The position numbers and the translations under genes are program-made. The notes beneath the pieces were generated by a model, which saw only the letters and a list, made by a program, of their open reading frames with translations, ran no database searches and was not told where the DNA came from. Below are positions 43,290 to 51,213 of a DNA stretch of 64,000 bases, piece by piece; the first letter of the stretch is position 1, and every line of letters starts with the position of its first letter. The stretch is from assembly GCF_003985125.1 (NCBI RefSeq), contig NZ_ML133588.1, forward strand, positions 1 to 64,000. The letters are read 5' to 3'. The stretch is from Rhizobium phaseoli. GTDB taxonomy: Bacteria; Pseudomonadota; Alphaproteobacteria; Rhizobiales; Rhizobiaceae.

Positions 43290-43982
43290 ATGCGCAAGGC
43301 CTCACGGCTTTTCGAGATCATTCAGATCCTGCGGCTCGCCAGAAAGCCGATGACCGCGGCTACTATGGCCGAGACGCTCGAAGTGACGGTGCGCTCGATC
43401 TATCGCGATATCGCCGCGCTCCAGGCGATGCGCGTGCCGATCGAGGGCGGGCGCGGCATCGGCTATATCATGCGGCCGGGATTCGACCTGCCGCCGCTGA
43501 TGTTTTCGATCGAGGAGATGGAGGCGATCGTGCTGTCGCTGGCGTTGCTCGAACGCACCGCCGACGAAGAACTCAAGCAGGCCGCGCGCCGGGTCAACCG
43601 GAAGATTTCAGGCGCCGTGCCGCCGCCGCTGCGACAGGCAATGGACACCAAGGCGCTTTATGCCTGGGGCTCGACCGCGCAGCCGGCCGGTTTCGACCTT
43701 GCAATCGTGCGCCGGGCGATCCGCGACGAACGCAAGCTGATGCTCGGCTATCGCGACGAACTCGGCCGCGCGAGCGAGCGGACGATCCAGCCGATCGCGC
43801 TGATCTACTATTCGCAGACCGCCAATATCGTCGCCTGGTGCGAGTTGCGCCGGGCGATCCGCAATTTCCGCAGCGACCGGGTGGAGCGCTGCACGGCCGC
43901 CGAGGCTTTCTTCAAGGGCGACGGCGACCGGCTGCGGGAGCTGTGGACGAGTGGGTGGGCGGAGAAGGCTGTGGCGGGGTGA
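43290..43982 (+). CDS. YafY/DeoR-like HTH-WYL transcriptional regulator
   Basis: 230 residues from ATG 43290 (GGGAG 8 bases upstream). N-terminal HTH_11 domain (RKASRLFEIIQILRLARKPM, TAATMAETLEVTVRSIYRDI) and a C-terminal WYL-type ligand domain (RKLMLGYRDELGRASERTIQ, PIALIYYSQTANIVAWCELR). In place of WYL the core reads IYY. It is divergent from the LysE exporter by 130 bases, suggesting regulation of that gene. Confidence 0.9.
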   Translation: MRKASRLFEIIQILRLARKPMTAATMAETLEVTVRSIYRDIAALQAMRVPIEGGRGIGYIMRPGFDLPPLMFSIEEMEAIVLSLALLERTADEELKQAARRVNRKISGAVPPPLRQAMDTKALYAWGSTAQPAGFDLAIVRRAIRDERKLMLGYRDELGRASERTIQPIALIYYSQTANIVAWCELRRAIRNFRSDRVERCTAAEAFFKGDGDRLRELWTSGWAEKAVAG

Positions 43983-44366
43983 TATTGGGCGTTTGTGCGA
44001 ACAGGTCTGGCAACGCTTGAGGCACGAGCAAGAAGTCAGCGCTATGCGGCCCGGGAAGGCGCATTTCTTGTCTGGCGCATCCTCGACGCAGCCAAAGGAC
44101 CGCCGACATCTGCCCCCTCCTCCGTCATCCTCGGGCTTGACCCGAGGATCCACGCCGACCTCTATCAGCAGCGGGCATGGATCCTCGGCTCAAGGCCGAG
44201 GATGACGGAGAATGGGGGTGCGTTCCGCCGAACTCACCCTTGGCGGGTTGGGCGCTTCTTCGCGGAGGCACTCCGCATATCTCGGTCAATTTCTGTTATA
44301 GAGCCGGTAAAGCCCGGCATGAGATAAGGGGGAGTTGGCCGACCTTTATCGGCAGTCTCTCCCAGC
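43983..44366. other. Intergenic region carrying a dispersed palindromic repeat
   Basis: 384 bases between the regulator and the metallophosphoesterase, which converge here, without a convincing gene. Its core is the repeat at 44121-44211. The remainder shows no signal that I recognise. Confidence 0.5.
44121..44211. repeat. Palindromic CTCCGTCATCCTCGGG element (copy 2)
   Basis: Two nested palindromes, ATCCTCGGG-ctt-GACCCGAGGAT-like (44129-44150) and ATCCTCGGC..GCCGAGGAT (44182-44204), with outer ends CTCCGTCATCC and GGATGACGGAG that are also inverted. The 91-base element can fold as a cloverleaf or one long stem. Related to the shorter copy at 34144-34193. Confidence 0.75.
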
Positions 44367-45212
44367 CTAATAAACCAGCGTCCGGCTCTCTTCCCGGCCG
44401 AAACCGCGGATATCGATGTGGTCTGTATGGACCTCGACGATGGCGAAGGCGTTTTCGCTCTCGGTGTCGACCACGCCCTTGAAATTGACGAAGTGGCAGC
44501 CGCCGGCCTTGCCGTAATTGCCGACGTGGTCGTGGCCGTTGAGATAGGCGACGACATTGCCGTGCGAGGCGAGCAACGCGACGATGCGCTCGCTGTCCCA
44601 CATGCCGTGCTCACTCGGCGGATGCACGGGATAGTGATTCATGACGATCACCTTTTCACCGGCCGCAGCCGCCTCGGCGATTTGATCGCCAAGCCAGGCG
44701 AACTGCGCGTCGCTCAGCGCAGCATTCCACCGATGCGCATTCCTGGCGCCCTTCGCCTCCAGCGCGGCCAGCATTTGCGCGGCAAGGGCGCGGTGCGGAT
44801 GGCCTTCGGGCGGGGCGAAGGTGCTGACCTCGTTGCCGTCGAGCACGATGAAGCGCCAGCCGTGGCGGGAAAAGCTGTAATAGGGCGACGGCATGCCGAG
44901 ACGTGCGGCAACTTCGGACAGATGCCCCGCGGAGACGGAAAAATCGTGATTGCCGAGCAGGAAGAGCGCCTCGTGCCGGAGCCTCTCATAGACCGGCAGG
45001 ATATCGTCGAAGCTCTGGAAGCTGCGGTCGATGACATCGCCGAGCGTCATGACGAAGCTCAACTCCCAGCCGTTGAAGACCTCGATCGCCTCGGCGACCT
45101 TGGCGAGGCTGTTGGCATAGTAGCGGTCCATGGCCGCATGCGGAGGAATGGCCGCATATTGCGGATCGGCAATGATACCGAAGCGGAAGACAGGATGAGC
45201 AGACATGGACAT
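44367..45212 (-). CDS. Calcineurin-like metallophosphoesterase
   Basis: 281 residues. Dinuclear-metal motifs in order: GIIADPQYA (D-x-H-like with Gln), MTLGDVIDR (GDxxD), LLGNHDFSV (GNHD), IVMNHYPVH and LNGHDHVGNYG (GHxH). The combination, without a signal peptide, resembles the manganese-dependent ADP-ribose/CDP-alcohol diphosphatase branch; the exact substrate is not determined. ATG 45212 or 45206 (two codons on) may be the start. Confidence 0.88.
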   Translation of the reverse strand: MSMSAHPVFRFGIIADPQYAAIPPHAAMDRYYANSLAKVAEAIEVFNGWELSFVMTLGDVIDRSFQSFDDILPVYERLRHEALFLLGNHDFSVSAGHLSEVAARLGMPSPYYSFSRHGWRFIVLDGNEVSTFAPPEGHPHRALAAQMLAALEAKGARNAHRWNAALSDAQFAWLGDQIAEAAAAGEKVIVMNHYPVHPPSEHGMWDSERIVALLASHGNVVAYLNGHDHVGNYGKAGGCHFVNFKGVVDTESENAFAIVEVHTDHIDIRGFGREESRTLVY

Positions 45213-45269
45213 GAGGCGTGGTTAGGATCGGCCGGTGACAGGAATGTGACGCCGGGATGTGAAAACAAA

Positions 45270-45296
45270 CACCCGGCGTTCGGGGAACGCCGGGTG
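45270..45296 (-). terminator. Rho-independent terminator of sodB
   Basis: CACCCGGCGTT / AACGCCGGGTG is a perfect 11-bp stem with a 5-base loop. It is followed on the minus strand by TTTGTTTT and starts 52 bases past the sodB stop. Confidence 0.85.
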
Positions 45297-45347
45297 CAAA
45301 TCAAGTTAGCTGAGAGATCGCCGCCAATTGCGGCAGCCTCGCACCGC

Positions 45348-45950
45348 TTACTTCGTGGCTTCTTCGTAGCGTTCCAGGACGTAGTCCCAGTTGATCAGGC
45401 TATCGATGAAGGCTTCAAGGTATTTCGGGCGGGCGTTGCGATAGTCGATGTAATAGGAGTGTTCCCAGACGTCGACGCCGAGGATCGGGGTGGCGCCGTG
45501 GACGAGCGGGTTCTCACCGTTCGGGGTCTTGGAGATTTCGAGCTTGCCGTTCTTGACGGAAACCCAGGCCCAGCCGGAGCCGAACTGGGTGGCGCCGGCA
45601 TTGGCGAAATCGGCCTTGAACTTGTCGTAGCCGCCGAGATCGGAGGCGAAAGCCGCTTCCAGCTTGCCCGGCAGCTTGTTGCCGCCGCCGCCCTTTTTCA
45701 TCCACTTCCAGAAATGGACGTGGTTGTAGTGCTGCGCGGCGTTGTTGAAGAGACCGGCATTGGTGCCGAAGGACTTCTTCACGACGTCTTCGAGCGACAG
45801 ATCCGAAAGGCCGGCTTCGGCGGCGAGCTTGTTGCCGTTGTCGACATAGGCCTTGTGGTGCTTGTCGTGGTGAAACTCCAGCGTTTCCTTCGACATGAAG
45901 GGGGCAAGGGCTTCGTAATCATAGGGAAGTTCAGGCAATTCGAAAGCCAT
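45348..45950 (-). CDS. sodB: Superoxide dismutase, Fe/Mn type
   Basis: 200 residues from ATG 45950; the frame upstream of it is not SOD-like. Starts MAFELPELPYDYEALAPFMS; metal ligands H27, the His in AAQHYNHVHFW (about H77), and the Asp and His of GVDVWEHSYYID near the C-terminus. GSGWAWV and GGGG near the middle fit the Fe- or cambialistic class. Dismutes superoxide in the cytoplasm. Ends in a classic intrinsic terminator. Confidence 0.96.
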   Translation of the reverse strand: MAFELPELPYDYEALAPFMSKETLEFHHDKHHKAYVDNGNKLAAEAGLSDLSLEDVVKKSFGTNAGLFNNAAQHYNHVHFWKWMKKGGGGNKLPGKLEAAFASDLGGYDKFKADFANAGATQFGSGWAWVSVKNGKLEISKTPNGENPLVHGATPILGVDVWEHSYYIDYRNARPKYLEAFIDSLINWDYVLERYEEATK

Positions 45951-46163
45951 GTCAGATCTCCTCTTGGCAATAGATTGCGTCATCGGCAGGTGAGGCGGAA
46001 CATAGGAGGGGAACGGGGGAGAGGCAACCGGCGAAATATCAAAAAACGATCCGCCGAAGGAAAATTTGCCTCAGTTGCCGCGCTGGAATCGCATGAGAAA
46101 ATTCCGCGGGATAGCGGCGCCGAAAACCGTTCCGCCGGCCACTGAGATCAACGGAGATTCGAG

Positions 46164-46490
46164 ATGAACAGGAATATAATCCAGCTTCTATGCGCAGCGG
46201 CGTTTCTTTGCCCGGCGGCCGCGGCGCAGGCCTCTTCCGAGGAGGCCTGGAAACAGCTGGCGGCGGATGTGGACGCCAAATGCAGGCAGGCGGCGGTGGC
46301 GCTCGAGAAGCCGGCTGCCGCCGTCGATCCCTTCGGCACCTCGCGTTATGGTCTGGCCGTTGTGACCGGAAAACCGAAGGGCGCCAAGGAGTTCGTCGCG
46401 CAGATCTGCGTTTACGACAAGCAGACAAAAACCGTTGAAATCGGCAGCGAGATGGACGCGAAGACGCTCGGACTCGCGCCGGCGAAATAG
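46164..46490 (+). CDS. Small secreted hypothetical protein
   Basis: 108 residues with a clear signal peptide (NRNIIQLLCAAAFLCPAAA, cleavage near AQA-SS). The mature part has one Cys pair (C in DAKCRQAAVALE and C in AQICVYDK), which may form a disulfide, and the core YGLAVVTGKPKGAKEFV. I recognise no named family, although similar short periplasmic proteins are common in Rhizobiales. Divergent from sodB; GGAG precedes ATG 46164. Confidence 0.7.
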   Translation: MNRNIIQLLCAAAFLCPAAAAQASSEEAWKQLAADVDAKCRQAAVALEKPAAAVDPFGTSRYGLAVVTGKPKGAKEFVAQICVYDKQTKTVEIGSEMDAKTLGLAPAK

Positions 46491-46538
46491 GCTGGCGGAA
46501 CCCAAGCCCACCCTTAGGAGTTGAAGTTCTGGGTTTTT

Positions 46539-46628
46539 AGAGCGCCGCGCGCCTGTGAGAGGCGCTGAGGCGCTCTATGTTTGCGATAGATGCATGATTC
46601 TTCCCGAAAATCGTTTCCGGTTTTCGGG
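46539..46628. repeat. REP-like composite palindrome upstream of the methyltransferase
   Basis: AGAGCGCC (46539-46546) pairs with GGCGCTCT (46569-46576), and CCCGAAAA (46603-46610) with TTTTCGGG (46621-46628). The GCATGATTC..CCGAAAATCG arrangement is typical of abundant Rhizobiaceae repeats. It ends about 22 bases before the methyltransferase start, so it lies within or next to its leader. Confidence 0.65.
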
Positions 46629-46650
46629 GCGGCGCAGGGGAGATAATGGC

Positions 46651-47304
46651 ATGTCGGAGCTTCGCAACCGGGCGGAAGATCAGCAGAAAATCTATCAGCG
46701 CTGGGCACCCGTCTATGATCGGGTCTATCGCGGCATCCTGCGCGACGGCCATCGCAAACTTGCCGCGCTTGCCGCTGCGGCCGGCACTGATATTCTGGAA
46801 ATCGGCGTCGGCACCGGCCTGACGCTCGGACATTATCCCGGCCGCTGCCGGGTGACCGGCATCGACATTTCGCAACATATGATCGCACGGGCGCGCGCGA
46901 AGGTGCAGCGCGAGAAGCTGGAGCATGTGCAGGCGCTCGAGGTGATGGATGCGCATGCGCTGAACTTTGCCGACCAGTCTTTCGACGCGGTCTGCCTGCC
47001 CTTCGTCATCACGCTGATTCCCGAGCCGGAGCGGGCGCTGGACGAATGCGCCCGGGTGCTGCGGCCGGGCGGCGAGATCATCCTGGCCAGCAAGCTCGGC
47101 GACGGCGCCGGCCTGCAGGGGGCAATCGAGGCGGCGGTGGCGCCGCTGGTGCGCCACATCGGCTGGTCCTCCGCCTTCCGCATCCACCGCATTCTCGCCT
47201 GGGCCGACCGCCGCGGCGATTTTTCCGCGACCGATATTCTTCCGGTCTTTCCAAACGGGTTTTTCAAGATCGTTCGGCTGAAGCAGCGCGGACTTTCGGC
47301 CTAA
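46651..47304 (+). CDS. SAM-dependent methyltransferase, Rhodobacter-type PmtA-like
   Basis: 217 residues from ATG 46651 (GGGGAG 10 bases upstream). Class I methyltransferase: motif I LEIGVGTGLTLGHYP, motif II/III DIS..MIARARAKV, then the FVITLIPEPERALDECARVL and RPGGEIILASKLG blocks. The opening YQRWAPVYDRVYRGI and the C-terminal HIGWSSAFRIHRILAW resemble the soluble phosphatidylethanolamine N-methyltransferase of Rhodobacter rather than the Sinorhizobium type. Phosphatidylcholine synthesis is therefore plausible but not proven. Not clearly in an operon. Confidence 0.75.
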   Translation: MSELRNRAEDQQKIYQRWAPVYDRVYRGILRDGHRKLAALAAAAGTDILEIGVGTGLTLGHYPGRCRVTGIDISQHMIARARAKVQREKLEHVQALEVMDAHALNFADQSFDAVCLPFVITLIPEPERALDECARVLRPGGEIILASKLGDGAGLQGAIEAAVAPLVRHIGWSSAFRIHRILAWADRRGDFSATDILPVFPNGFFKIVRLKQRGLSA

Positions 47305-47364
47305 AGGTCACAAGCTTCTCACGCATCGCGGATTCTGGTGCTATCGTTCGTCTGAGGGGACAGT

Positions 47365-48096
47365 ATGACATCGGATATCTTCTTCTTCATCGCCGTCGGC
47401 TTCTGCGCGCAGATCGTCGACGGCGCGCTCGGCATGGCTTTCGGCGTGCTGTCGACCACGAGCCTGCTGGCCTTCGGAGTGCCGGCGGCCAATGCCAGCG
47501 CCATGACGCATGTGACGGAAATGTTCACGACGGCGGCATCCGGCATTTCACATGCCTATCATCGCAATGTCGACTGGCGGCTGGTGGCGCGGCTGGCGCC
47601 TGCCGGCATGATCGGCGGGGCGATCGGCGCCTATCTGCTCGCCAATATCGACGGCAAGGTGATCGCGCCCTTCGTGTCAGCCTATCTGCTCGCGATCGGC
47701 CTGCTGATTCTCTACAAGGCCTTTCGCCCGCCATCCAGGCGTGAAGTGCGCGACTGGGCGGTGCCGCCTGTCGGGTTTTGCGGCGGCATGCTCGATGCGA
47801 TCGGCGGCGGCGGATGGGGACCCGTCGTCACCAGCACGCTGATCGGGCGCGGCCATGATCTCAAGCGGGTGATCGGCTCGACCAACTTCACCGAATTTGC
47901 GGTAACGCTGACGATTTCGCTGACCTTCATCCTGACGCTCGGCTGGTCGGAGCTCAATTCGGCGATCGGCCTGATCATCGGCGGCGTCATCGCCGCTCCT
48001 TTCGGCGCCATCCTGGTCAAGCGGCTGCCGGTGCGGCCGCTGATGGTAGCGGTCTCGATGGTCATCATCACGACGTCGGCACTACGAATTTTCTAA
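47365..48096 (+). CDS. TSUP-family permease (TauE/SafE-like)
   Basis: 243 residues with eight helices and the two internal TSUP repeats: GFCAQIVDGALGMAFGVLST in the first half and GFCGGMLDAIGGGGWGPVVT in the second. Members move sulfonates, sulfite or other small anions, in several cases outwards. No sulfur gene lies nearby, so the substrate is open. It abuts the NTF2-like gene (convergent, stop next to stop). Confidence 0.9.
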   Translation: MTSDIFFFIAVGFCAQIVDGALGMAFGVLSTTSLLAFGVPAANASAMTHVTEMFTTAASGISHAYHRNVDWRLVARLAPAGMIGGAIGAYLLANIDGKVIAPFVSAYLLAIGLLILYKAFRPPSRREVRDWAVPPVGFCGGMLDAIGGGGWGPVVTSTLIGRGHDLKRVIGSTNFTEFAVTLTISLTFILTLGWSELNSAIGLIIGGVIAAPFGAILVKRLPVRPLMVAVSMVIITTSALRIF

Positions 48097-48438
48097 CTAC
48101 AGATCCCGTCCGAAATAAACCTCGACCGAGGCGATCTTGCCGCCGCGGAAGCGAAGGCTCTCCATGTTGCCGAAGCTTGCGCCGTCCAGTTTTTCGGCGC
48201 GGTAGCGAACAGCGGCCTCATTCCCGTCGATAGCCAGGAACTCGATGTCGATACGGCGGAACAACGGCTGCTTCGGCCAGCAGCGCTCGAAATACGCAGC
48301 CCGGTCGATATGGTCGTCACGCGGACTGGAGAAGGTGAAATCCTCGGTCAGCATGGCGCCGACAATATCCTTGCGGTCATCCAGATAGGCGGCGTAGAGA
48401 TCACGGACGGTCTGCTGCCTCGTGCGCATATCGTTCAT
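48097..48438 (-). CDS. SnoaL/NTF2-like small protein
   Basis: 113 residues with an alpha+beta barrel pattern: VRDLYAAYLDDRKDIVGAML, FTFSSPRDDHID and GKIASVEVYFGRDL. SnoaL-like proteins include isomerases and many orphan ligand-binding proteins. No catalytic residue set can be fixed from sequence. The stop directly abuts that of the TSUP gene. Start ATG 48438. Confidence 0.8.
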   Translation of the reverse strand: MNDMRTRQQTVRDLYAAYLDDRKDIVGAMLTEDFTFSSPRDDHIDRAAYFERCWPKQPLFRRIDIEFLAIDGNEAAVRYRAEKLDGASFGNMESLRFRGGKIASVEVYFGRDL

Positions 48439-48551
48439 GGCATATCCTCCGATTAACCGATTGCATCACGCAATCAGTACCTCTAGCACATTTACCTCAA
48501 ATGATCCAGTTTCGGCGCAATCGCGCCCCGTGATCGAAGTCGAGGCAGGGA

Positions 48552-49826
48552 ATGACCGATACGCAATTGGACGCGGTGAGCGTCAAGGCAGGCTCGATCC
48601 ACTGGAAGCGCAACCTCACCGTCTCGCTGATCGGATCCTTCACCACCATCGTGGCGATGACGCTGCTGCTGCCTTTCCTGCCGCTCTATGTCGAGGAGCT
48701 CGGCGTGGCCGACCATGCGGCGGTCGTGCAATGGTCGGGCATTGCCTATGGCGCCACCTTCCTGGCCGCCGCGCTCGTTGCGCCGCTCTGGGGGCGGCTC
48801 GGCGATATTTACGGCCGCAAGCTGATGCTGGTGCGCGCCAGCCTCGGCATGACGGTGGCGATTTCACTGATGGGCATGGCCGGCAGTGTCTGGCAGCTGG
48901 TGGCGCTGCGCCTCTTCGTCGGGCTCGCCGGGGGCTACTCCTCCGGCTCGATGGTGCTGGTGGCGACGCAGACGCCGAAGGAGCGTTCGGCCTGGGCGCT
49001 CGGCGTGCTTTCTTGCGGCATCATGGCCGGCAATCTCGTCGGGCCGCTGATCGGCGGGGTGCTGCCGCCTGTCATCGGCATCCGCGGCACGTTTCTCGCT
49101 GCCGGAGCGATGATCTTCCTCGCCTTTCTCGCCACCGCCCTGCTGATCAAGGAGGAGAAGTCGCCGGCCCGTAAACAGGCGGCCAAGGCAAGCGGCGGCT
49201 GGAAATCCATTCCCGATAAAGGCCCAGTCGTTGCCATGCTGGCGACCGGCATGCTGTTGATGTTTGCCAATATGTCGATCGAACCGATCATCACCGTCTA
49301 TGTCGCGCAGATCGTGCCTGATGCCACTGAAGTGACAAAGATCTCGGGTCTCGTCATGTCGGCCGCCGCGCTCGGCAGCATTCTTTCGGCCTCCCGGCTC
49401 GGCAGGCTCGCCGACAGGATCGGCCACTGGCCGGTCATATCGGGCGCGCTCGCCGTCGCCGGGCTGCTGCTGATTCCGCAGGCATTCGTCACCGGTTCCT
49501 GGCAGCTGATCGTCCTGCGCTTCCTGATGGGGGCCGCGCTCGGCGGGCTCCTGCCCTGCATCGCCGCCGTCATCCGCCACAGCGTTCCGGACAGTGCGGC
49601 CGGGAGCATTCTCGGCCTGTCCGTGTCCTCGCAATATGTCGGCCAGGTGGCCGGTCCCATCCTCGGCGGCTTTGTCGGCGGCCATGTCGGCATGCGGGCG
49701 GTTTTCCTCGGCACCTCGGTGCTGCTTCTCGCCGGCGGCGCCTATGCCTGGATAGTGCGGCCTAAAACAACTGAGACTGGAGCGGGATCAGCTTCGCGCG
49801 CTGCCGCAGATCAGTTCGACGCCTGA
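48552..49826 (+). CDS. MFS multidrug efflux transporter (DHA1/MdtG-like)
   Basis: 424 residues and 12 helices. Motif A LWGRLGDIYGRKLMLVRA, a sugar/drug-type GLAGGYSSGSMVLVA and the repeat-two motif GRLADRIGHWPVI are visible. Proton-driven export of drugs or metabolites. Its 3' end overlaps the convergent TetR gene by 39 bases, which could couple their expression through antisense effects. Confidence 0.9.
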   Translation: MTDTQLDAVSVKAGSIHWKRNLTVSLIGSFTTIVAMTLLLPFLPLYVEELGVADHAAVVQWSGIAYGATFLAAALVAPLWGRLGDIYGRKLMLVRASLGMTVAISLMGMAGSVWQLVALRLFVGLAGGYSSGSMVLVATQTPKERSAWALGVLSCGIMAGNLVGPLIGGVLPPVIGIRGTFLAAGAMIFLAFLATALLIKEEKSPARKQAAKASGGWKSIPDKGPVVAMLATGMLLMFANMSIEPIITVYVAQIVPDATEVTKISGLVMSAAALGSILSASRLGRLADRIGHWPVISGALAVAGLLLIPQAFVTGSWQLIVLRFLMGAALGGLLPCIAAVIRHSVPDSAAGSILGLSVSSQYVGQVAGPILGGFVGGHVGMRAVFLGTSVLLLAGGAYAWIVRPKTTETGAGSASRAAADQFDA

Positions 49827-50405
49827 GCGGGCGATCGCCTCCAGCGTCTCGCGGCTATCGCCGGCGCGGGCGCGCACGGCGAGCGAATGCATGACGGCGG
49901 AGGCGAGCCTTGCCAGCATCTGCGGATCGGCGCTCCCGGGAAGCTCGCCGCGTTCGACGGCAAGGCGCATGCGCTTTTCGATCTCACCGTCGAAATCGCT
50001 GAGGCTGCGGCCGAGCACCTCGCGGACCCGTTCACGCTCGACCGCCTCGGCCGTCGCCGTGCCGATCAGCAGACAACCGCGGGCGGCCGTTGCACCGTGA
50101 AGATAGATCGCCAGCGCGCTTTCATAGACCCGGGCGAGATTGTGGCGCAGCGGCAGCGACGGGTCGAGCGCTTGGGCAAGCGTATCCATGCCGTCTCGGC
50201 GATAAGCCTCCAAAGTATCGAGATAGAGATCCTCCTTGTCGCCGAAGGCGCCGTAGAGGCTCGGGCGGTTGAGGTTGGTCGCAGCACTCAGATTATCGAG
50301 CGAGGCGGCGGCAAAGCCCCGGTCCCAGAAGACGTCCCGCGCCTTGCCGAGCGCTGCCTTGGCGTCGAAAGCCCTCGGGCGGCCGCGCTTCTTCTCATCC
50401 TTCAT
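49788..50405 (-). CDS. TetR/AcrR-family repressor
   Basis: 205 residues from ATG 50405. N-terminal HTH (RGRPRAFDAKAALGKARDVF, FAAASLDNLSAATNLNRPSL, YGAFGDKEDLYLDTL) and a helical ligand domain resembling the AcrR/NemR-like group. It diverges from the glutathione S-transferase gene through a long palindrome at 50410-50461, its probable operator, and overlaps the MFS gene tail-to-tail. No strong ribosome site precedes the start; ATG 50423 is an alternative. Confidence 0.9.
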   Translation of the reverse strand: MKDEKKRGRPRAFDAKAALGKARDVFWDRGFAAASLDNLSAATNLNRPSLYGAFGDKEDLYLDTLEAYRRDGMDTLAQALDPSLPLRHNLARVYESALAIYLHGATAARGCLLIGTATAEAVERERVREVLGRSLSDFDGEIEKRMRLAVERGELPGSADPQMLARLASAVMHSLAVRARAGDSRETLEAIARSGVELICGSARS

Positions 50406-50409
50406 ATTT

Positions 50410-50461
50410 GTACCGTTTCGCATTAAATTCTTGACGAAGGCTATTTTATGCGAAACAGTAC
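50410..50461. promoter_or_regulatory. Palindromic operator/promoter between tetR and the GST gene
   Basis: GTACCGTTTCGCAT (50410-50423) and ATGCGAAACAGTAC (50448-50461) are inverted arms matching at 13 of 14 positions, separated by 24 bases that contain a TTGACG hexamer (50431-50436). Each arm can hold one TetR-type half-site or dimer site. The arrangement suits repression of both divergent genes. Confidence 0.75.
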
Positions 50462-50520
50462 AGATGTTCAATGATATCGAACGGGCGGCCTCGACCGCCT
50501 GCATGAGAGAGGAAATTGCC

Positions 50521-51204
50521 ATGAAACTCTATATGAACGCCGCGGCCTGCTCGCTTTCACCGCATATCGTCTGCCGGGAGCTGGGGCTCGATATCGAGCT
50601 TGTCGAGGTCAACAGGGAAACCCACCGGACGAGCGACGGCAAGGACTATCTCGCCATCAACGGCAACGGCTATGTGCCGGCGCTGATGCTCGACGATGGC
50701 AAGGTGCTGACCGAGGGACCGGCGATCGCACAGTTCCTCGCCGACAGCGTGCCGCAAGGTGCGGCGATGCTGCCCGAGGTCGGCAACCTCAGACGCAACG
50801 AGGTGCAATCCTATCTGAATTTCATATCCGCCGAGCTGCACAAGCCGATGGTGCTGCTGTTCGACCCTGCCTATGCCGGCGTGCATGAGCGGATCCGCGC
50901 CCAGGTCGCAAAGCGGCTATCCTGGCTGAGCGGCCGTCTTGCCGGACCCTATCTGACCGGCGAGGCCTTTACCGTGGCGGACGCCTATCTCTTCGTCTGC
51001 CTGAACTGGTCCCCCTGGACGCAGATCGATCTCAAGCAATGGCCGGCGCTGCACGGTTTCATGGCCCGTGTGGCGGCCCGCCCGAAGGTGCGCGAAGCAC
51101 TGCGGGCCGAAGATCTCCAGGCCTTCGATGTCGATGGCGTCTTTTTCGCGCCGAATGCCTATCTCGCCTCGTCGGATTGGACGGGTTCGCCGGTACAGCC
51201 CTGA
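50521..51204 (+). CDS. Glutathione S-transferase (beta/GstA-like)
   Basis: 227 residues from ATG 50521 (AGAGGAAAT upstream). Thioredoxin-like N-terminal domain: KLYMNAAACSLSPHIVCREL contains the Cys-Ser pair of beta-class bacterial GSTs, and NGYVPALMLDDG with GPAIAQFLAD forms the glutathione site. The helical C-terminal domain has the N-cap box EAFTVADAYLFVC. Conjugates glutathione to electrophiles. Likely controlled by the divergent TetR. Confidence 0.92.
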   Translation: MKLYMNAAACSLSPHIVCRELGLDIELVEVNRETHRTSDGKDYLAINGNGYVPALMLDDGKVLTEGPAIAQFLADSVPQGAAMLPEVGNLRRNEVQSYLNFISAELHKPMVLLFDPAYAGVHERIRAQVAKRLSWLSGRLAGPYLTGEAFTVADAYLFVCLNWSPWTQIDLKQWPALHGFMARVAARPKVREALRAEDLQAFDVDGVFFAPNAYLASSDWTGSPVQP

Positions 51205-51213
51205 GCGCGTCCC

